DNA of 64,000 nt from Przewalskia tangutica (taxonomy: Eukaryota; Streptophyta; Magnoliopsida; Solanales; Solanaceae): NCBI GenBank assembly GCA_029844215.1, contig CM056738.1, positions 62,277,593 through 62,341,592 on the forward strand, written 5' to 3'. Position 1 is the first letter of the stretch. Each line of letters opens with the position of its first letter. The notes under the pieces were generated by a model. The model searched no databases and had not been told where the DNA came from. It saw nothing but the letters and a program-made list of their open reading frames with translations. This document shows, piece after piece, positions 34,951-47,964 of the stretch. The translations under genes were made by a program, and so were the position numbers.

Positions 34951-37391
34951 TGTCACACCCCGAAAATCGGGCCCGTGACTGGTGCCTTACCCCGGGCACC
35001 CTAGTGATACATACATCAGAGAAAATCAGCGGAACATAAAACATGAGTCATTAAACAAGAGATATAATAAATAAACAGGCCAACCAAAACAGTTGCCTTC
35101 AGTGTATACATAAAACTTGAACAGTTTAAATCCTTTTACAACCCCGCCACAACAAGATTACATGCACTTCTAAGATATACAACAACTATGACGGACAGTG
35201 GCTTCGCCATACCACGAATGTACAAGAACCTACAACTCAGTGGAAACATACCAAAGATAAGCCTCCAAGGAACGAGCTTTCCGACACGCTGAAATGAGAT
35301 CCTAAGAGCGGATCCACGATCGATGTACCTCTCGCGCAGATTTAACGCAGCCCAAGGAGGTCGATAACAGTACCAAGTATGTGAAATCACAACATCGTAA
35401 ATGAAATCATAATAGCCTAAAAAGGTGAGACATGTATGATAACCAAAATACAAGACGCAACATAAAAGCGAGCTAAGTCGTGGACTCACGCCTCAAAGTC
35501 GCCACTCAAATATAACTACGGGTCTCACGCCACAACATCCATCATGTTCGCATGCCCGAATCTTGCAGACGGTAGACATGTCCATGATGCAACAATAATA
35601 AGGCCGCATGGCCACATGCCCCGAATCGCTTCGGTGTAGACATGCCCATGTAACCTCAATAACAATATCTTGGGTCAACTCGCCGCATGGCCACATGCCC
35701 CGAATCATCAGACGGTGTAGACACGCCCATGTGACATCAACAACAAGACAAGAATCAAAATGGAAACATACCCGTGGAATTCTCCATCACCGCCAAAGAC
35801 GCTCCAAGTAAGTTCTCAACAAGTCAACCTACTCTATCGAGAGACGCAGAATACGTAAATACCACACTTGCACAACAAAGGCTATCATCACAAGCATAGG
35901 CAAGTTTCACAACAACAAGCATAGGCAAGTTTCACAACAACAAGCATAGGCAAGTTTCACAACAACAAGCATAGGCAAGTTTCACATCACTCAAAGTACC
36001 TTCATTTTATGCCAAAGTCCGGGTTTTAACCCTAAAGTACTACGTACGTTAAGTTCTTTAAAAGAGATCCATTACTTTTATCAAAGTCACCCGATACCCG
36101 TAGTATTAGAATGACCAACCCACATTCCTTTTCAAAATCAAGTAACAACATTCTTTCCTAAGTTCGCTTTGCCTAGTTTCAATTACTCAAGCTTCTCATT
36201 TTCAAATGGTTTCATAGTTCATAAACTTAATCACTGATTCCTTTTAGAACAATTGAGTAATATATGTCTCACGTGAGAGTAGGTTATTCTTGTTTACAAC
36301 ATTCTTATTACAGCAGCCATGATCTAGAAAATGTAATATCATTTTGTCTCATCTTAGTTTCTATGCAGATGGAGGTTTCTACTGGTTTTAATACGATACA
36401 TCATTATTCAATACATTTTCCTTTATTAACGCTGCAGTGGTCTGTCGATACACATTCGATTTCCAAATCAAGAAACATTATCCCTTTAAATAAAACCAAG
36501 TACTCATTACTCACGAATGAGGTTTCGCATAAACATCCACATTAAAACAAATAAGTTAAGTCTCTTATCTTATAAGATCAAGTCTCTTAACTTCTAACAT
36601 CAAGAAACCATTTTCTTTACCTCTTAAGACATTATACCTAACTCCCATAAAGCTAGTATAACTCTCTTTTTAAAACCTTTAAAACCAAGTGTTACTCTCC
36701 TTCAAAACGATTTATAAATCTTTTGAAATACATCAAGTTCTTTATTATAACTAGCCGCTTATAATTCACATCGATTACCTTTTAAAACCACAAAGTATTT
36801 TCTTACCTACATAAAGTCGTTATAACCAACTTCCCATAAAGCCGTTATAACACTTTATGTTTTAAAAACAATCAAACACGCTAACACACGTACGCTCACC
36901 GTACTACATAGTTCACACATATCATGCTAGAAGAGATAGGAAGAGGTTCACATACCTCGCGACGATTATCGACAATAAGCAAAAGCTCCAAGTACTACAA
37001 CCTTGCTAGCCCTTTCCACTCTCGAGTAGAACACGTTACTCTTAGTACTCTCACCTATAAAGGCCACAAACGTCTATTAAATCTTAAACACAAGTTCCCA
37101 TCTTTCTACGTAAAATTCGCAAAGACCTCCCGCGCCACAACAGAAATCTCCTCTCTATCGAGGCCGCTACTGCCGACTGCGGGGTTTATACGCCTAACCT
37201 GACGTGTACAATTCTACTCGATAATACTACACAAGTCTATCGCAATACGCCCTATGTAATTACTGATCGATTCGATTCTTTATTCTTCAGCTTAAGTCAA
37301 AAGACATTGCCACAATACTACGTTGATTCTATATATAGTATACTTCAACTATATATTCTAACATGTAATTTCCAATTACAATAGACGAGAG
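34951..37391 (-). mobile_element. solo LTR H, left part
   Basis: It starts TGTCACACCCCGAAAATCGG and is flanked by ATAGG. Together with 47038-47959 it makes one 3.36-kb LTR with no internal region, that is, a solo LTR left by LTR-LTR recombination. It is related to the LTR of B (same array at 35545-35745, same CTTAAGTC repeats). Element C interrupts it. Confidence 0.85.
35892..35986. repeat. 25-bp tandem array in H, nearly 4 copies
   Basis: The unit AAGCATAGGCAAGTTTCACA plus ACAAC starts at 35892, 35917, 35942 and 35967 with almost no differences. Confidence 0.92.
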
Positions 37392-40300
37392 TGTCACGAC
37401 CAGCGGGCCGTGGATCGTGCCTTACCGGGCACCCTAGTGACACAACATCGAGTAATCGAACATAAAACAACAACATGAGATAACGTAAATATAAAACAAT
37501 AATCAGGAAAACTTGCATTTCGGCATATATATAACCATCAACTCTTTTACAAATGAACAAATTAATCCTTTTACCAACCCGGCCCACAGCAAGATTACAT
37601 GCACTTAAGAATGATCGACACAACGGGCGGGGCCCCGCCAAACCCCCGAATGTAAACACTTACTACGCAGGGGACTATACCACCGATAAGCCTCGGAGAA
37701 ACGGAGCTTCCCAAACGCCGAATCGTGACCACGAGAGCTAGGATCAACGACTGATGTACCTCAACCTGCGGCATGAACGCAGCCCCCCGAAGGAGGTCAG
37801 TACAACAGGTACCAAGTATGTGAAACTAAAAATAAATACTGTAAATGAAATCATAGTAGTCTATACAAAGCAGGAGACATGTATGATAACCAAACTACAG
37901 TTCACCATAAATAAGCAGTCATGTCAAGTCGTGACTCACACCTCAAGTCATCACTCAATTTAACAATGGGTCTCACGCCCACAACATCAATCGTGCCCGT
38001 GGAATACCTTCCTCACTGCCGGCAGTTTATGATATACAAGCACCAAGGAATACATATGGACACCAGGTCCCACCTGTGTCCTAATAAAACTGTACAGGGT
38101 AAGTACGAAGGCATAGCCGACTACTAACACCCACGCATCAACAAGGTCATAAATCGTATCATAAGATCTGTCTGCAGGCCATTACATGATCAAAGCCGCC
38201 ACTTGCCCGCAGATCTAATGCGCGCGTCTAGTCTCCGAACTTCCCGCACTCCGCATAGGCCAATCTCATCGCCCGCACAGGTATTCCCCGCATCGAGGGT
38301 AGCTACTCCGGCATCGCCCCGACTTTCGAGTCCGCATGGCCACGCGACCGCATGCCCATAAAGGACGACACTAACACGAACTCTCGTAGCTCGCATAGGC
38401 CCTCAGACCCGCATGAGGTATTCTCGAATCATGGTCCTGCATCACCGAGTCTACCCCGCGTCGGAGGCGCCTTAACCCCTAATCATCTCAAGAGATGAAT
38501 GCCACAATACTATCATAACGATCGATAGTTAATAAGCATAATCAAGGGAAACCCCCTTACACAAACATCACAAGATACTAACACACGTAGCATCCTAACA
38601 CGTTTACTTATCAAAGCAACAAGAAAGTATTACAAGGTTATCACAAACCAATACAATCAAGTTATTCACACAAGGTACTTTCTACTAACAAGTTCGTATC
38701 TATCCCCAAAGTACTTCACACATTAAAATCTTAAAAAGATCTGCTTTTTCACATAAGTCACACAATACCCGTAGTATAAAATAGAGTGATCCCTTTTAAG
38801 AAAACTAAAACTCTTACCTTTGTAAAATCAAGTAACAGCATTATTTTCCAAACGTCCAAGTTTGCCTAATTTCAACTGTTCACGTTTCTTATTTTAGAAA
38901 GGTTTCGTAGTTCATAGTCTTATTCATTTAAGAATATAATTCTCTTTAAACAACTGAGAAACATAAGCCTTATATGTGAGTAGGATATTCTTGTTTATAA
39001 CAATCTTATTATAGCAACCATGATCTAGAAATATCATTTTGTCTCATCTTAGCTTCATGCAGATGGAAGTTTCTACCGGTTTTAATAATACTTATTTATT
39101 CAAAACATTTCCTTTATTAACGCCGCAGTGGTTTGTCGATACACATCCCGATTTCCAAAATCAAGAAACGTTTAAGCCGTTATACCTAACTTCCCATAAA
39201 GCTAGTATAACTCTTAAGTTCTCAAAACCAAGTATTACTTCTCTTTCAAAACGATTTAAATCTTTTGAAATACTTCAAGTTCTTTATAATCACACATCAA
39301 GCCGCTTATAAACAAATCATTTACCTTTTAAAACCACAAAGTGTTTTCTTATCTACATAAAGTCGTTATAACCAACTTCCCATAAAGCCGTTATAACACT
39401 TTATGTTTTAAACCCATCGAATACATTTAGCACATGTACGCTCACCGCACTACATAGTTCACACATATCATGCTAAGAGATAGGAAGAGGTTCACATACC
39501 GCGACGATTATCGACTAATAGCAACCGCCCGAAGTACCTCGCCGTCGGCTACTCCTTAAGCCAAGTAACGCGCCACACGTAGTACTTCAACCTATAAGGC
39601 CACAAGGCGCTTATTAACATCTAGATCTTATCGTAGAACATTCTACCGAAAATTCGACAAAGACTCTCCCGCAACAGAAATCTCCTCCTCTATCTGGCCG
39701 CCATCAAGCCAACCGGGGGTTATACGCCTAACCCGACGTGCACAATTCTACCTCACAGAAAGCTACACAAGTCTCATCAGAATACACCTATGTAATTACT
39801 GCTCAAGATTTTCTTCGAAAAGGTTTCTTATTATACGTGCTTAAGTCCAAGGACATTGCCACAACATTAAGTTCAAGACTATATATATAGTATACTTCAA
39901 CTATATATTCCTACAACATGTAATATCCAATTACAATAGGACAAGATAATTACCTCGATAAGCCCATAATTATCCAAGTATAAATGTCGATCCTTAGCAA
40001 CGCTTAGCTCCAACTCCGAGCGCCCAACCCGCTCTAAACCACCCTTAGAAGTTCTAACCAACTTCTACACAATACTCCAACGGACTATGGAGATTTTCCT
40101 GTGGTTTTGGTTTTGTGGACCGACGGAAGTATAATAGTATTTCGGCTTTTCAGATAGGTATAACCTTAGAATACAACAAGGTATACTAAGGTAATTTGGG
40201 CATTATAACAATACTTTTGAGAGTATTTCTACCAAGAGTGGGTATTATATGAAAACAAACTAGGCAGTGGGTACCCACGGCCACACCACAAAGGAGGGGT

Positions 40301-41109
40301 GGCTACCTCGCCTACCCCACTGTGGGGAACTCTCGCCAAGGGGCCTCACGGTGCGGAGGGGGAAGGCTCTCAAGACTTAGGCATTTTGATGAAGAAGTCT
40401 TCAACCCAGAGTGGTATTTATAGCACAAGCCAAGGCCAACCAATGGCCAAGATCTAGCCAAGTGTTAGGCAAGTGTAGGGCCAAGATATGCCCAAGTGCC
40501 CCCTAGTCCCTACTCCTTAAAACCCTCACAAATATCTACACAAATATCTACCCACAACTTGCCCAATTACTTCCCTAAGTCGCCCACTTGTTTCCAATGT
40601 GAGGTGACACTTGTCACCCTCCCGTTGGTCCAAATTGTTTCGTCTCTCGTAAAAATCCGAAAAAATAACAAAAGACATCGCCGTATTTTTCCCCTCGCAT
40701 GTTATGTAAAACGTTTCGTAAAAAAACGACTCTAACCGGGTGTTGTGCACAAATGTCATTCGGCCAAGCCACCTAGGCGGGGGTGACACGTGTCACCCTC
40801 CTAATGGCCCAAAATAAAACATCTTCGAAAATATCCATAATGGCCAAAATCTCAAAACAAAGTGGGCCCACAAAATCCAGAATTTCTCCCGTGGCCCCAC
40901 GTGACCATTTTCAAAATAAAATTCCATAATTCTAATATTCCAGAAGTCCGAATACCAAACTGGGAATCCACCCCATTAACGAACCTTTTTCCTTCACAAA
41001 ACCGGAAACTTTTCCGTGGAAAAATCGCCTCTTTCTTCCTTCCAATCTTTCTGTCGTATTCTCGTACGTACGTCCTCGCATACATACCCTAGAACTACGG
41101 GGTATAACA
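37392..41109 (-). mobile_element. 3' LTR of element C (3718 bp)
   Basis: It starts TGTCACGACCAGCGGG and ends GGGGTATAACA before the PPT. The hairpin motif CTGCGGCATGAACGCAG is at 37766-37782. Repeats with CGCATGAGGTATTC lie at 38210-38430. It is clean to about 38500 and poor from about 38800 on, while the sister LTR shows the reverse pattern. Confidence 0.9.
40415..40798 (-). promoter_or_regulatory. U3 promoter of C 3' LTR with two palindromes
   Basis: TATA GCTATAAATA is at 40415-40424 (minus strand). The first palindrome copy AGGTGACACTTGTCACCCT is at 40602-40620. The second, GGGTGACACGTGTCACCC at 40781-40798, is a perfect 18-bp palindrome centred on the G-box CACGTG. Confidence 0.65.
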
Positions 41110-41144
41110 TTCTCCCCTCCTTAGAAACATTCGTCCCGAATGTT
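41110..41144 (-). other. polypurine tract of C and adjacent hairpin
   Basis: The minus strand reads CTAAGGAGGGGAGAA against the LTR. The inverted repeat AACATTCG-TCC-CGAATGTT lies at 41126-41144. Confidence 0.85.
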
Positions 41145-41323
41145 CCTTCTAAGTCTCAAAACAAACGTGCCAATATAGTCTTCACTACTATACTTACGAG
41201 AACAATCCTGCCATACCTGGCCATGGAAACACCTGCGCAAAACTTACATCTAAGTCCACGAGGAAACACCTTTACATCACCACAAATACCTCTTCCCGGG
41301 GTCAAAATATACTTCCTTAGTCA

Positions 41324-41342
41324 CTGATACCACTTTTGTCAC
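41324..41342 (-). other. relic PBS/LTR junction inside C
   Basis: CTGATACCACTTTTGTCAC is identical to the PBS-spacer-LTR junction of I and B (for example at 32261) but lies about 200 bp from the polypurine tract, where no PBS is expected. The text after it is unlike an LTR. Confidence 0.7.
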
Positions 41343-41479
41343 TTTGTCGCGAGCCTTGCTCCGACGACCCAACAAATGGTACCGGTCGCCATGATTCGGA
41401 GGATCTCAGACACTCGAACTCTTACCACATTCGACATCGCTTAGTATCCAAAACTCGGTTACTATCTCTAACGTGGTCA

Positions 41480-41990
41480 TCATTAATCGGGAACATTCGG
41501 ATGGATCTTCGATACTTTCCGATCATAACAATACGAAGACCGGCATCGCCTCCTAAGTCGGACGGCAAAAGCTAACATATAGGCAACCTGGCCTATTCTT
41601 CACATGAACTAAAAAGGGCCCCAAGTAACTCGGGCTAAGTTCCCTTTGTTTCCAAAACTCGTCACACCCTAACCGGGGTGGTACTTTCAAGAAGACCGAC
41701 CGTCAACCTGAACTCTAAGCGTCGTCGCCGATTATCCGCACGATTTCTCTGAGCTGCCAGAACATCTTCTAGACAAGCTTCGCACTATCCACAGTCTGCT
41801 GGAACAAGCCTGAACCAACTAACTGAACCTTGCCAACATCGAACCAATCGACTGGCAACTTACACTTCCGCCCCTACAAGGCTTCAAAAGGCGACATCCG
41901 AACACTGAAATGGTAGCTCAAACGCTCCCTCCACAGGAGACAACAATCCTCACAACTACCCCTGAAATCCACGCACTGGCCCGAGGGCGA
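41480..41990 (-). pseudogene. integrase C-terminal remnant in C
   Basis: The minus strand of 41840-41980 gives DFRGSCEDCCLLWRERL, YHFSVRMSPFEAL, a TAG stop, then GRKCKLPVDWFDVGKVQL. It aligns with [20 protein letters not shown] and [12 protein letters not shown] of the integrase of I. The integrase C-terminal part (LEF, then a shifted MRFGKK region) follows near 41640-41720. It is more diverged than I or J, so it came from a different sublineage. RT, RNase H and the integrase N-terminal domain are missing. Confidence 0.7.
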
Positions 41991-42650
41991 ATGCGATTCT
42001 GAGACTCACCTGAGTTCTTAACACATGCTTGGTAAAACTTCCAGAAACAAAACACCAGTAACTGGCTCCATCGTCATGTCATAAGGTGAAGGTAGGCACC
42101 TGCAACCTTACAACCTTTCGATAACCCAACACTGAGTAAAACGGTCCCGATCAAGAACACGATGGGTCGCTTCATCGCCCGACCACCGTCGAACGCATCC
42201 ACGAACTCATACTTGGTTAACTAAACTCGCCTAACACCCTCGTGACCTACCACAAGGCGACCACCACAACCGACCACCACCATACCCGCGGGTTGACCCG
42301 CAACACGGCCTCAACCCGACCGGCATTGCGCAAAAACACTAGCTCCCAAGGAATAATTTCACAAATCATATTACGAAACCTAGCGGTCTTCCTAGCTCGA
42401 CTACCTTCTTTCATTTCATACTACATAGGACTTATCCCAAACACACCACGTGCACTATGCACTCCTATAAGGGTCAAACATAAACATACGTCTCTACCCG
42501 AGATGGCCTTACCTCTAAGGTCTTTGCGTACAAAGCTCTAAGGCTCACACTTTCTCTATCCTCCAAAATCTTACTCGGTTAACCCACCATGATTTCTAAT
42601 CACAACTAACACATCGCTATCGAACATAGCACTTAAGGTATACTCACCTT
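41991..42650 (-). other. non-coding interior of C with conserved block 42188-42560
   Basis: No protein is recognised. From CCACGAACTCATAC (about 42192) the text matches the block of B at 10985-11345 and of G at 62396-62650. It links directly to the gag remnant. Confidence 0.6.
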
Positions 42651-43087
42651 GAAAGTTACCGAAGGACCTCACGCCTCGCCCTCTTCTCGCCCTCGTTAAC
42701 CCGTCGATCTCTACGCTTCGCTCACGCGCATAAGCCCGCATACGTGCCATGCTCAAGCCCAACTAAAGAATTACTCTTGCACAACCCTTTCTTAGGTAGT
42801 CATCAAGACTCGCGATACATCGGTATACTCTCTGGTAGGCAAATCCATAGCTAGTAACAAGGTTGTCTCTTGCAATCTATATTCTCGCTCTTGGCCGCGA
42901 AGGGTTCACATATCATGGCCGCAGAGGAACCCGCCGCCATTCTTAAACTCGCCGGGCTAGTAACGTCGCAGAAATCCCGAATGAAGCACTACCCTAGGTA
43001 ATGATTGGGCTGTGCCCTCGCAACCCTCTCAGATTCTACTCGCAGCCTCCGCCGCTTGCCTCCCGGGCGGTTGCCCACGCGAGGCAT
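42651..43087 (-). pseudogene. gag: gag of element C, 5' part
   Basis: The start at 43087 reads MPRVGNRPGGKRRRL, similar to the gag start of I and J. Only about 145 codons' length remains before the non-coding block. The segment 42571-42762 (ARERSVEIDGLTRARR) is its last readable piece. No zinc knuckle is found. The leader 43088-43270 follows. Confidence 0.65.
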
Positions 43088-43270
43088 AGCGGTAAGGGAA
43101 AGAAATACGTTTAGAGGGTCCAACTTAAAACACCTCTAAGGCACGACCTCGAGTGAGAAGAATAGAAACCAATCCTAAATATCCTATAGCCTCACGATTA
43201 TTGGCGTGGTGCACAACACACCGATAATCAAGACTTCATCGATACGGTCAGACACTTTCCGAGGATTAAT

Positions 43271-43282
43271 CGCTCGATACCA
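43271..43282 (-). other. primer-binding site of C (damaged)
   Basis: The minus strand reads TGGTATCGAGCG, the same one-base-short form as in J and G. Confidence 0.8.
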
Positions 43283-43286
43283 CTTT

Positions 43287-46200
43287 TGTCACGACCAAAT
43301 CGCCTGGATCGTGCCTTACCCCGCACCCTAGTGACACAACATCGAGTAATCACGAACATAAAACAACAACATGAGATAACGTAAATATAAAACAATAATC
43401 AGGAAAACTTGCATTCGCATATATATAACCATCAACTCTTTTACAAATGAACAGCTTAATCCTTTTTACCAACCTACCCACAACGATTACTGCACTTCTA
43501 AGAATGATACGACCACAATGGCGGACAGGCCCCGCCAAACCCCGAATGTAAACACTTACTACGACGGACTATACCACCGATAAGCCTCCGAGAAACGGAG
43601 CTTCCCAAACGCCGAATCGTGACCACGAGAGCTAGGATCAACGATCGATGTACCTCAACTCGCAGATGAACGCAGCCCCCGGGCGAGGTCGACAACAGTA
43701 CCAAGTATGTGAAACTAAAAATAAATCAGTAAATGAAATCATAGTAGTCTATACAAAGCAGAGACATGTATGATAACCAAACTACGATTCACCATAAATA
43801 AGGCCATGTCAAGTCGTGGACTCACACCTCAAGTCATCACTCAATTTAACAATGGGTCTCACGCCCACAACATCAATCGTGCGTGGAATACCTTCCTCAC
43901 CGCCTAGCTTTATGATATACAAGCACCAAGGAATACATATGGACACCGTGTCCCACTGTGTCCTAATAAAACTGCATGGTAAGTGCGAAGGCATAGCCGA
44001 CTACTAACACCTACGCATCAACAAGGTCATAAATCAGATTATAAGATCTGTCTGCATCATTACATGATCAAAGCCGCCACTTGCCCGCAGATCTAATGCG
44101 CGTCTAGTCCTCGAACTTCCCGCACTCGCGATAGGCCAATCTCATCGCCCGCATGAGGTATTCCCGCATCGAGGTAGCTACTCCCAAGATCGCCCCGACT
44201 TTCGAGTCCGCACGCCACGCGACCGCATGCCCATAAAGGACGACACTAACACGGAACTCTCGTAGCTCGCGATAGGCCCTCAGACCCGCATGAGGTATTC
44301 TCGAATCATGGTCCTGCATCACCGAGTCTACCCCGTCGGAGGGCGCTTAACCCGGAATCATCTCAAGAGATGAATGCCACAATACTATCATAACGATCGA
44401 TAGTTAATAAGCATAATCAAGGAAACCCCTTACACAAACATCACAAGATACTAACACACGTAGCATCCTAACACGCTTACTTATCAAAGCAACAAGAAAG
44501 TATTACAAGGTTATCACAAACCAATACAATCAAGTTATTCACACAAGGTACTTTCTACTAACAAGTTCTGTATCTATCCCCAAAGTACTTCACACATTAA
44601 AATCTTAAAAAAGATCTGCTTTTTTCACATAAGTCACACAATACGTAGTATAAAATAGAGTGATGCCCTTTTAAGAAAACCAAAACTCTTACCTTTGTAA
44701 AATCAAGTAACAACATTATTTTCCAAACGTCCAAGTTTGCCTAATTTCAAATGTTCACGTTTCTTATTTTAGAAAGGTTTCGTAGTTCATAGTCTTATTC
44801 ATTTAAGAATATAATTCTCTTTTAAACAATCTGAGAAACATAAGCCTTATATGTGAGTAGGATATTCTTGTTTATAACAATCTTATTACAATGACCATGA
44901 TCTAGGAAATATCATTTTGTCTCATCTTAGCTTCTATGCAGATGGAAGTTTCTACTGGTTTTAATAATACTTATTTATTCAAAACATTTCCTTTTATTAA
45001 CGCTGCAGTGGTTTGTCGATACACATCCTGATTTCCAAAATCAGTAAAACGTTCTTAAGCCGTTATACCTAACTTCCCATAAAGCTAGTATAACTCTTAA
45101 GTTCTCAAAAAACCAAGTATTACTTCTCTTTCAAAACGATTTCAGAAATCTTTTGAAATACTTCAAGTTCTTTATAATCACACATCAAGCCGCTTATAAA
45201 CAAATCATTTACCTTTTAAAACCACAAAGTGTTTTCTTATCTACATAAAGTTGTTATAACCAACTTCCCATAAAGCCGTTATAACACTTTATGTTTTAAA
45301 CCCATCGAATACATTTAGCACATGTACGTCTACCGTACTACATAGTTCACACATATCATGCTAGAAGAGATAGGAAGAGGTTCACATACCTCGCGACGAT
45401 TATCGACTAATAGCAAACTGCTCCGAGTACCTCAAGCCGTCGGCTACTCCTTAAGCCAAGTAGAACGCGCCACACGTAGTACTTCAACCTATAAGGCCAC
45501 AAGGCGCTTATTAACATCTAGATCTTATCGTAGAACATTCTACCGAAAATTCGACAGCACCTCCCTCCCCGCAACAGCGTAAATCTCCTCCTCTATCGGC
45601 CGCCATCAAGCCAACTGCGGGGTTATACGTCTAACCCGGACGTGCACAATTCTACCTCACAGGAAAGCTACACAAGTCTACTGTAATACAGTCCTATGTA
45701 ATTACAGTTCAGTACTCTTCTTTCGAAAAGGTTTCTTATTATTCAGGCTTAAGTCCAAGGACATTGCCACAACATTAAGTTCAGTACTATATATATAGTA
45801 TACTTCAACTATATATTCCTACAACATGTAATATCCAATTACAATAGGGGGACAAGATAATTACCTCGATAAGCCCATAATTATCCAAGTATAAATGTCG
45901 ATCCTTAGCAACGCTTAGCTCCAACTCCGAGCGCTCCAACCCGCTCTAAACCACCCTTAGAAGTTCTAACCAACTTCTACACAATACTCCAACGGACTAT
46001 GGAGATTTTCCTAGGGTTTTGGTTTTGTGACTGACGGGAAGTATAATAGTATTTACGGCTTTTCAGATAGGTATAACCTTAGAATACAACAAGGTATACG
46101 GCTAAGGTAATTTGGGCATTATAACAATACTTGTGAGAGTATTTCTACCACGAGGGGGGTATTATCTGAAAACAAACTAGTTTGGGGTACCCCACGGCCA

Positions 46201-47037
46201 CACCACAATGGAGGGGGTGGCTACCTCGCCTACCCCACTGTGGGAACTCTCGCCAAGGGGCCTCACTGGGAGGGGAAGGCTCTCAAGACTTAGGCATTTT
46301 GGATGAAGAAGTCTTCAACCTTAGAGGGGTATTTATAGCACAAGCCAAGGCCAACCAATGGCCAAGATCTAGCCAAGTGCTAGGCAAGTGTAGGGCCAAG
46401 ATATGCCCAAGTGCCCCCTAGTCCCTACTCCTTAAAACCCTCACAAATATCTACACAAATATCTACCCACAACTTGCCCACCAATCGGCCCTAAGCCGCC
46501 CCACTTGCTTCCAATGTGAGGGTGACACATGTCACCCTCCCGTTGGTCCAAAATGTTCCGTCTCTCGGAAAAATCCGCAAAAATAAGAAAAGACATAGCC
46601 GGAATTTTCCCCTCGCAAGTTATGTAAAACGTTTCGTCGAAAAACGACTCTAACCACAGTTGTGCACAAATGCCATTCGGCCAAGCCACCTAGGCGGGGG
46701 TGACACGTGTCACCCTCCTATTGGCCCAAAATAAAACATCTTCCGAAAATATCCATAATGGCCAAAATCTCGAAAACAAAGTGGGCCCCACAAAATCAGA
46801 ATTTCTCCCGTGGGCCCCACGTGACCATTTTCGAAAATAAAATTCCATAATTCTCTAATATTCCAGGAAGTCCGAATACCAAATCTGGGAATCCAATTCC
46901 CATTAACGAACCTTTTTCCTTCACAAAAACCGGAAACTTTTCCGTGGAAAAATCGCCTCTTTCTTCCTTCCAATCTTTATGTCGTATTCTCGTACGTACG
47001 TCCTCGCATACATACCCTAGAACTACGGGGTATAACA
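43287..47037 (-). mobile_element. 5' LTR of element C (3751 bp)
   Basis: It is the sister of 37392-41109. TATA is at 46330-46339. The palindromes are GGGTGACACATGTCACCC (46520-46537) and GGGTGACACGTGTCACCC (46698-46715, perfect). Repeats lie at 44090-44320. The first 1.2 kb shows CAG/CTG-site damage; the rest is clean. Confidence 0.9.
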
Positions 47038-47959
47038 AGTAGTGTTTACCTCGATAAGCCCAAAATTATCCAAGTATAAAGTCGATCCTGAGCAACGCTT
47101 AGCTCCTACTCCGAGCGCTCCAAACAACCCTTAGAAGTTCTAACCAACTTCTACTTACAACTTCAACAACGGGTGAAGATTTCCTTAGGGTTTCGTTTTG
47201 TGGCTAAAGGAAGTATAATCGTATTTTCTGGGCTTTTGTATAAGTGTAACCTTGGGAATACTACAAGGTATTTGGGCCAAGGCATTTGGACATTATAACA
47301 ATACTAGGAGAGTATTTCTATACCACAACAAGGGGTATTATACGAAAACAACTAGGCTAGTGGGTACCCACTACAAGGCACCACAAAGGGGAGGGTGGCC
47401 TCTCGCCAAAGCACCACCAAGGGGGGAAGGGATGGCTTTTGGACGAATCACAAGCAAGAGGGAGAGGAGGGTTTTCAAGACTTGGAAGTTTTGAATGGAT
47501 GAAGTCTTCACACTTGTGGGTATTTATAGCAAGACCAAAGGCCAACCAAGGGCCAAGATCCTTCCAAGTGTATAGCAAGTGTAAGGACAAGATTAAGCCA
47601 AGTGCACCCTAAACCCTACTCCACAAAACACTCCACAAAACAAGCCACAAAGCAAGGCACAAATCAAGGGGCCAATCGGCCAAGGCCAACCAACCTTGAC
47701 CGCCCCCTCCAAACCGTCCAATGAGGGTGACAAGTGTCACCCTCCCGTTGGTCCAAAAATGTTTCGTCTCTCGGAAAAATCCGCAAAAAATATAAATGAC
47801 ATAGCCGGAATTTTTCCAACGTAAGCTGTGGAAACGTTTCGTCGAAAAACGACTCAAATCGGCACTTGTGCCCAAAATGAATTCGGCCAAGCCTAATGAA
47901 GTTCGAAAATTTCTACGTACGTCCGCCACGTACATACTCTGGAAATACGGGGTATAACA
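47038..47959 (-). mobile_element. solo LTR H, right part
   Basis: It continues H after C, reading TTTACCTCGATAAGCCC as in LTR B. TATA is at 47521-47530, and the palindrome GGGTGACAAGTGTCACCC at 47725-47742. It ends GGGGTATAACA and is followed by ATAGG (47960-47964), an exact copy of the left flank 34946-34950. Confidence 0.88.
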
Positions 47960-47964
47960 ATAGG

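Larger units (their letters stand above)
37392..47037 (-). mobile_element. element C, deletion-derivative Ty3/gypsy
   Basis: Two 3.7-kb LTRs bracket a 2.2-kb interior with PPT, an integrase end, a non-coding block, part of gag and a damaged PBS. Protease, RT and RNase H are absent. The flanks are GAGAG (37387-37391) and AGTAG (47038-47042), a poor duplication that may be blurred by sequence error. It is nested in H. Confidence 0.85.

Noticed and set aside
35892..35986. CRISPR-like regular repeats (also 53635-53879 and 8080-8360)
   Set aside because: The repeats are head-to-tail with no unique spacers and lie within LTRs of a plant genome.
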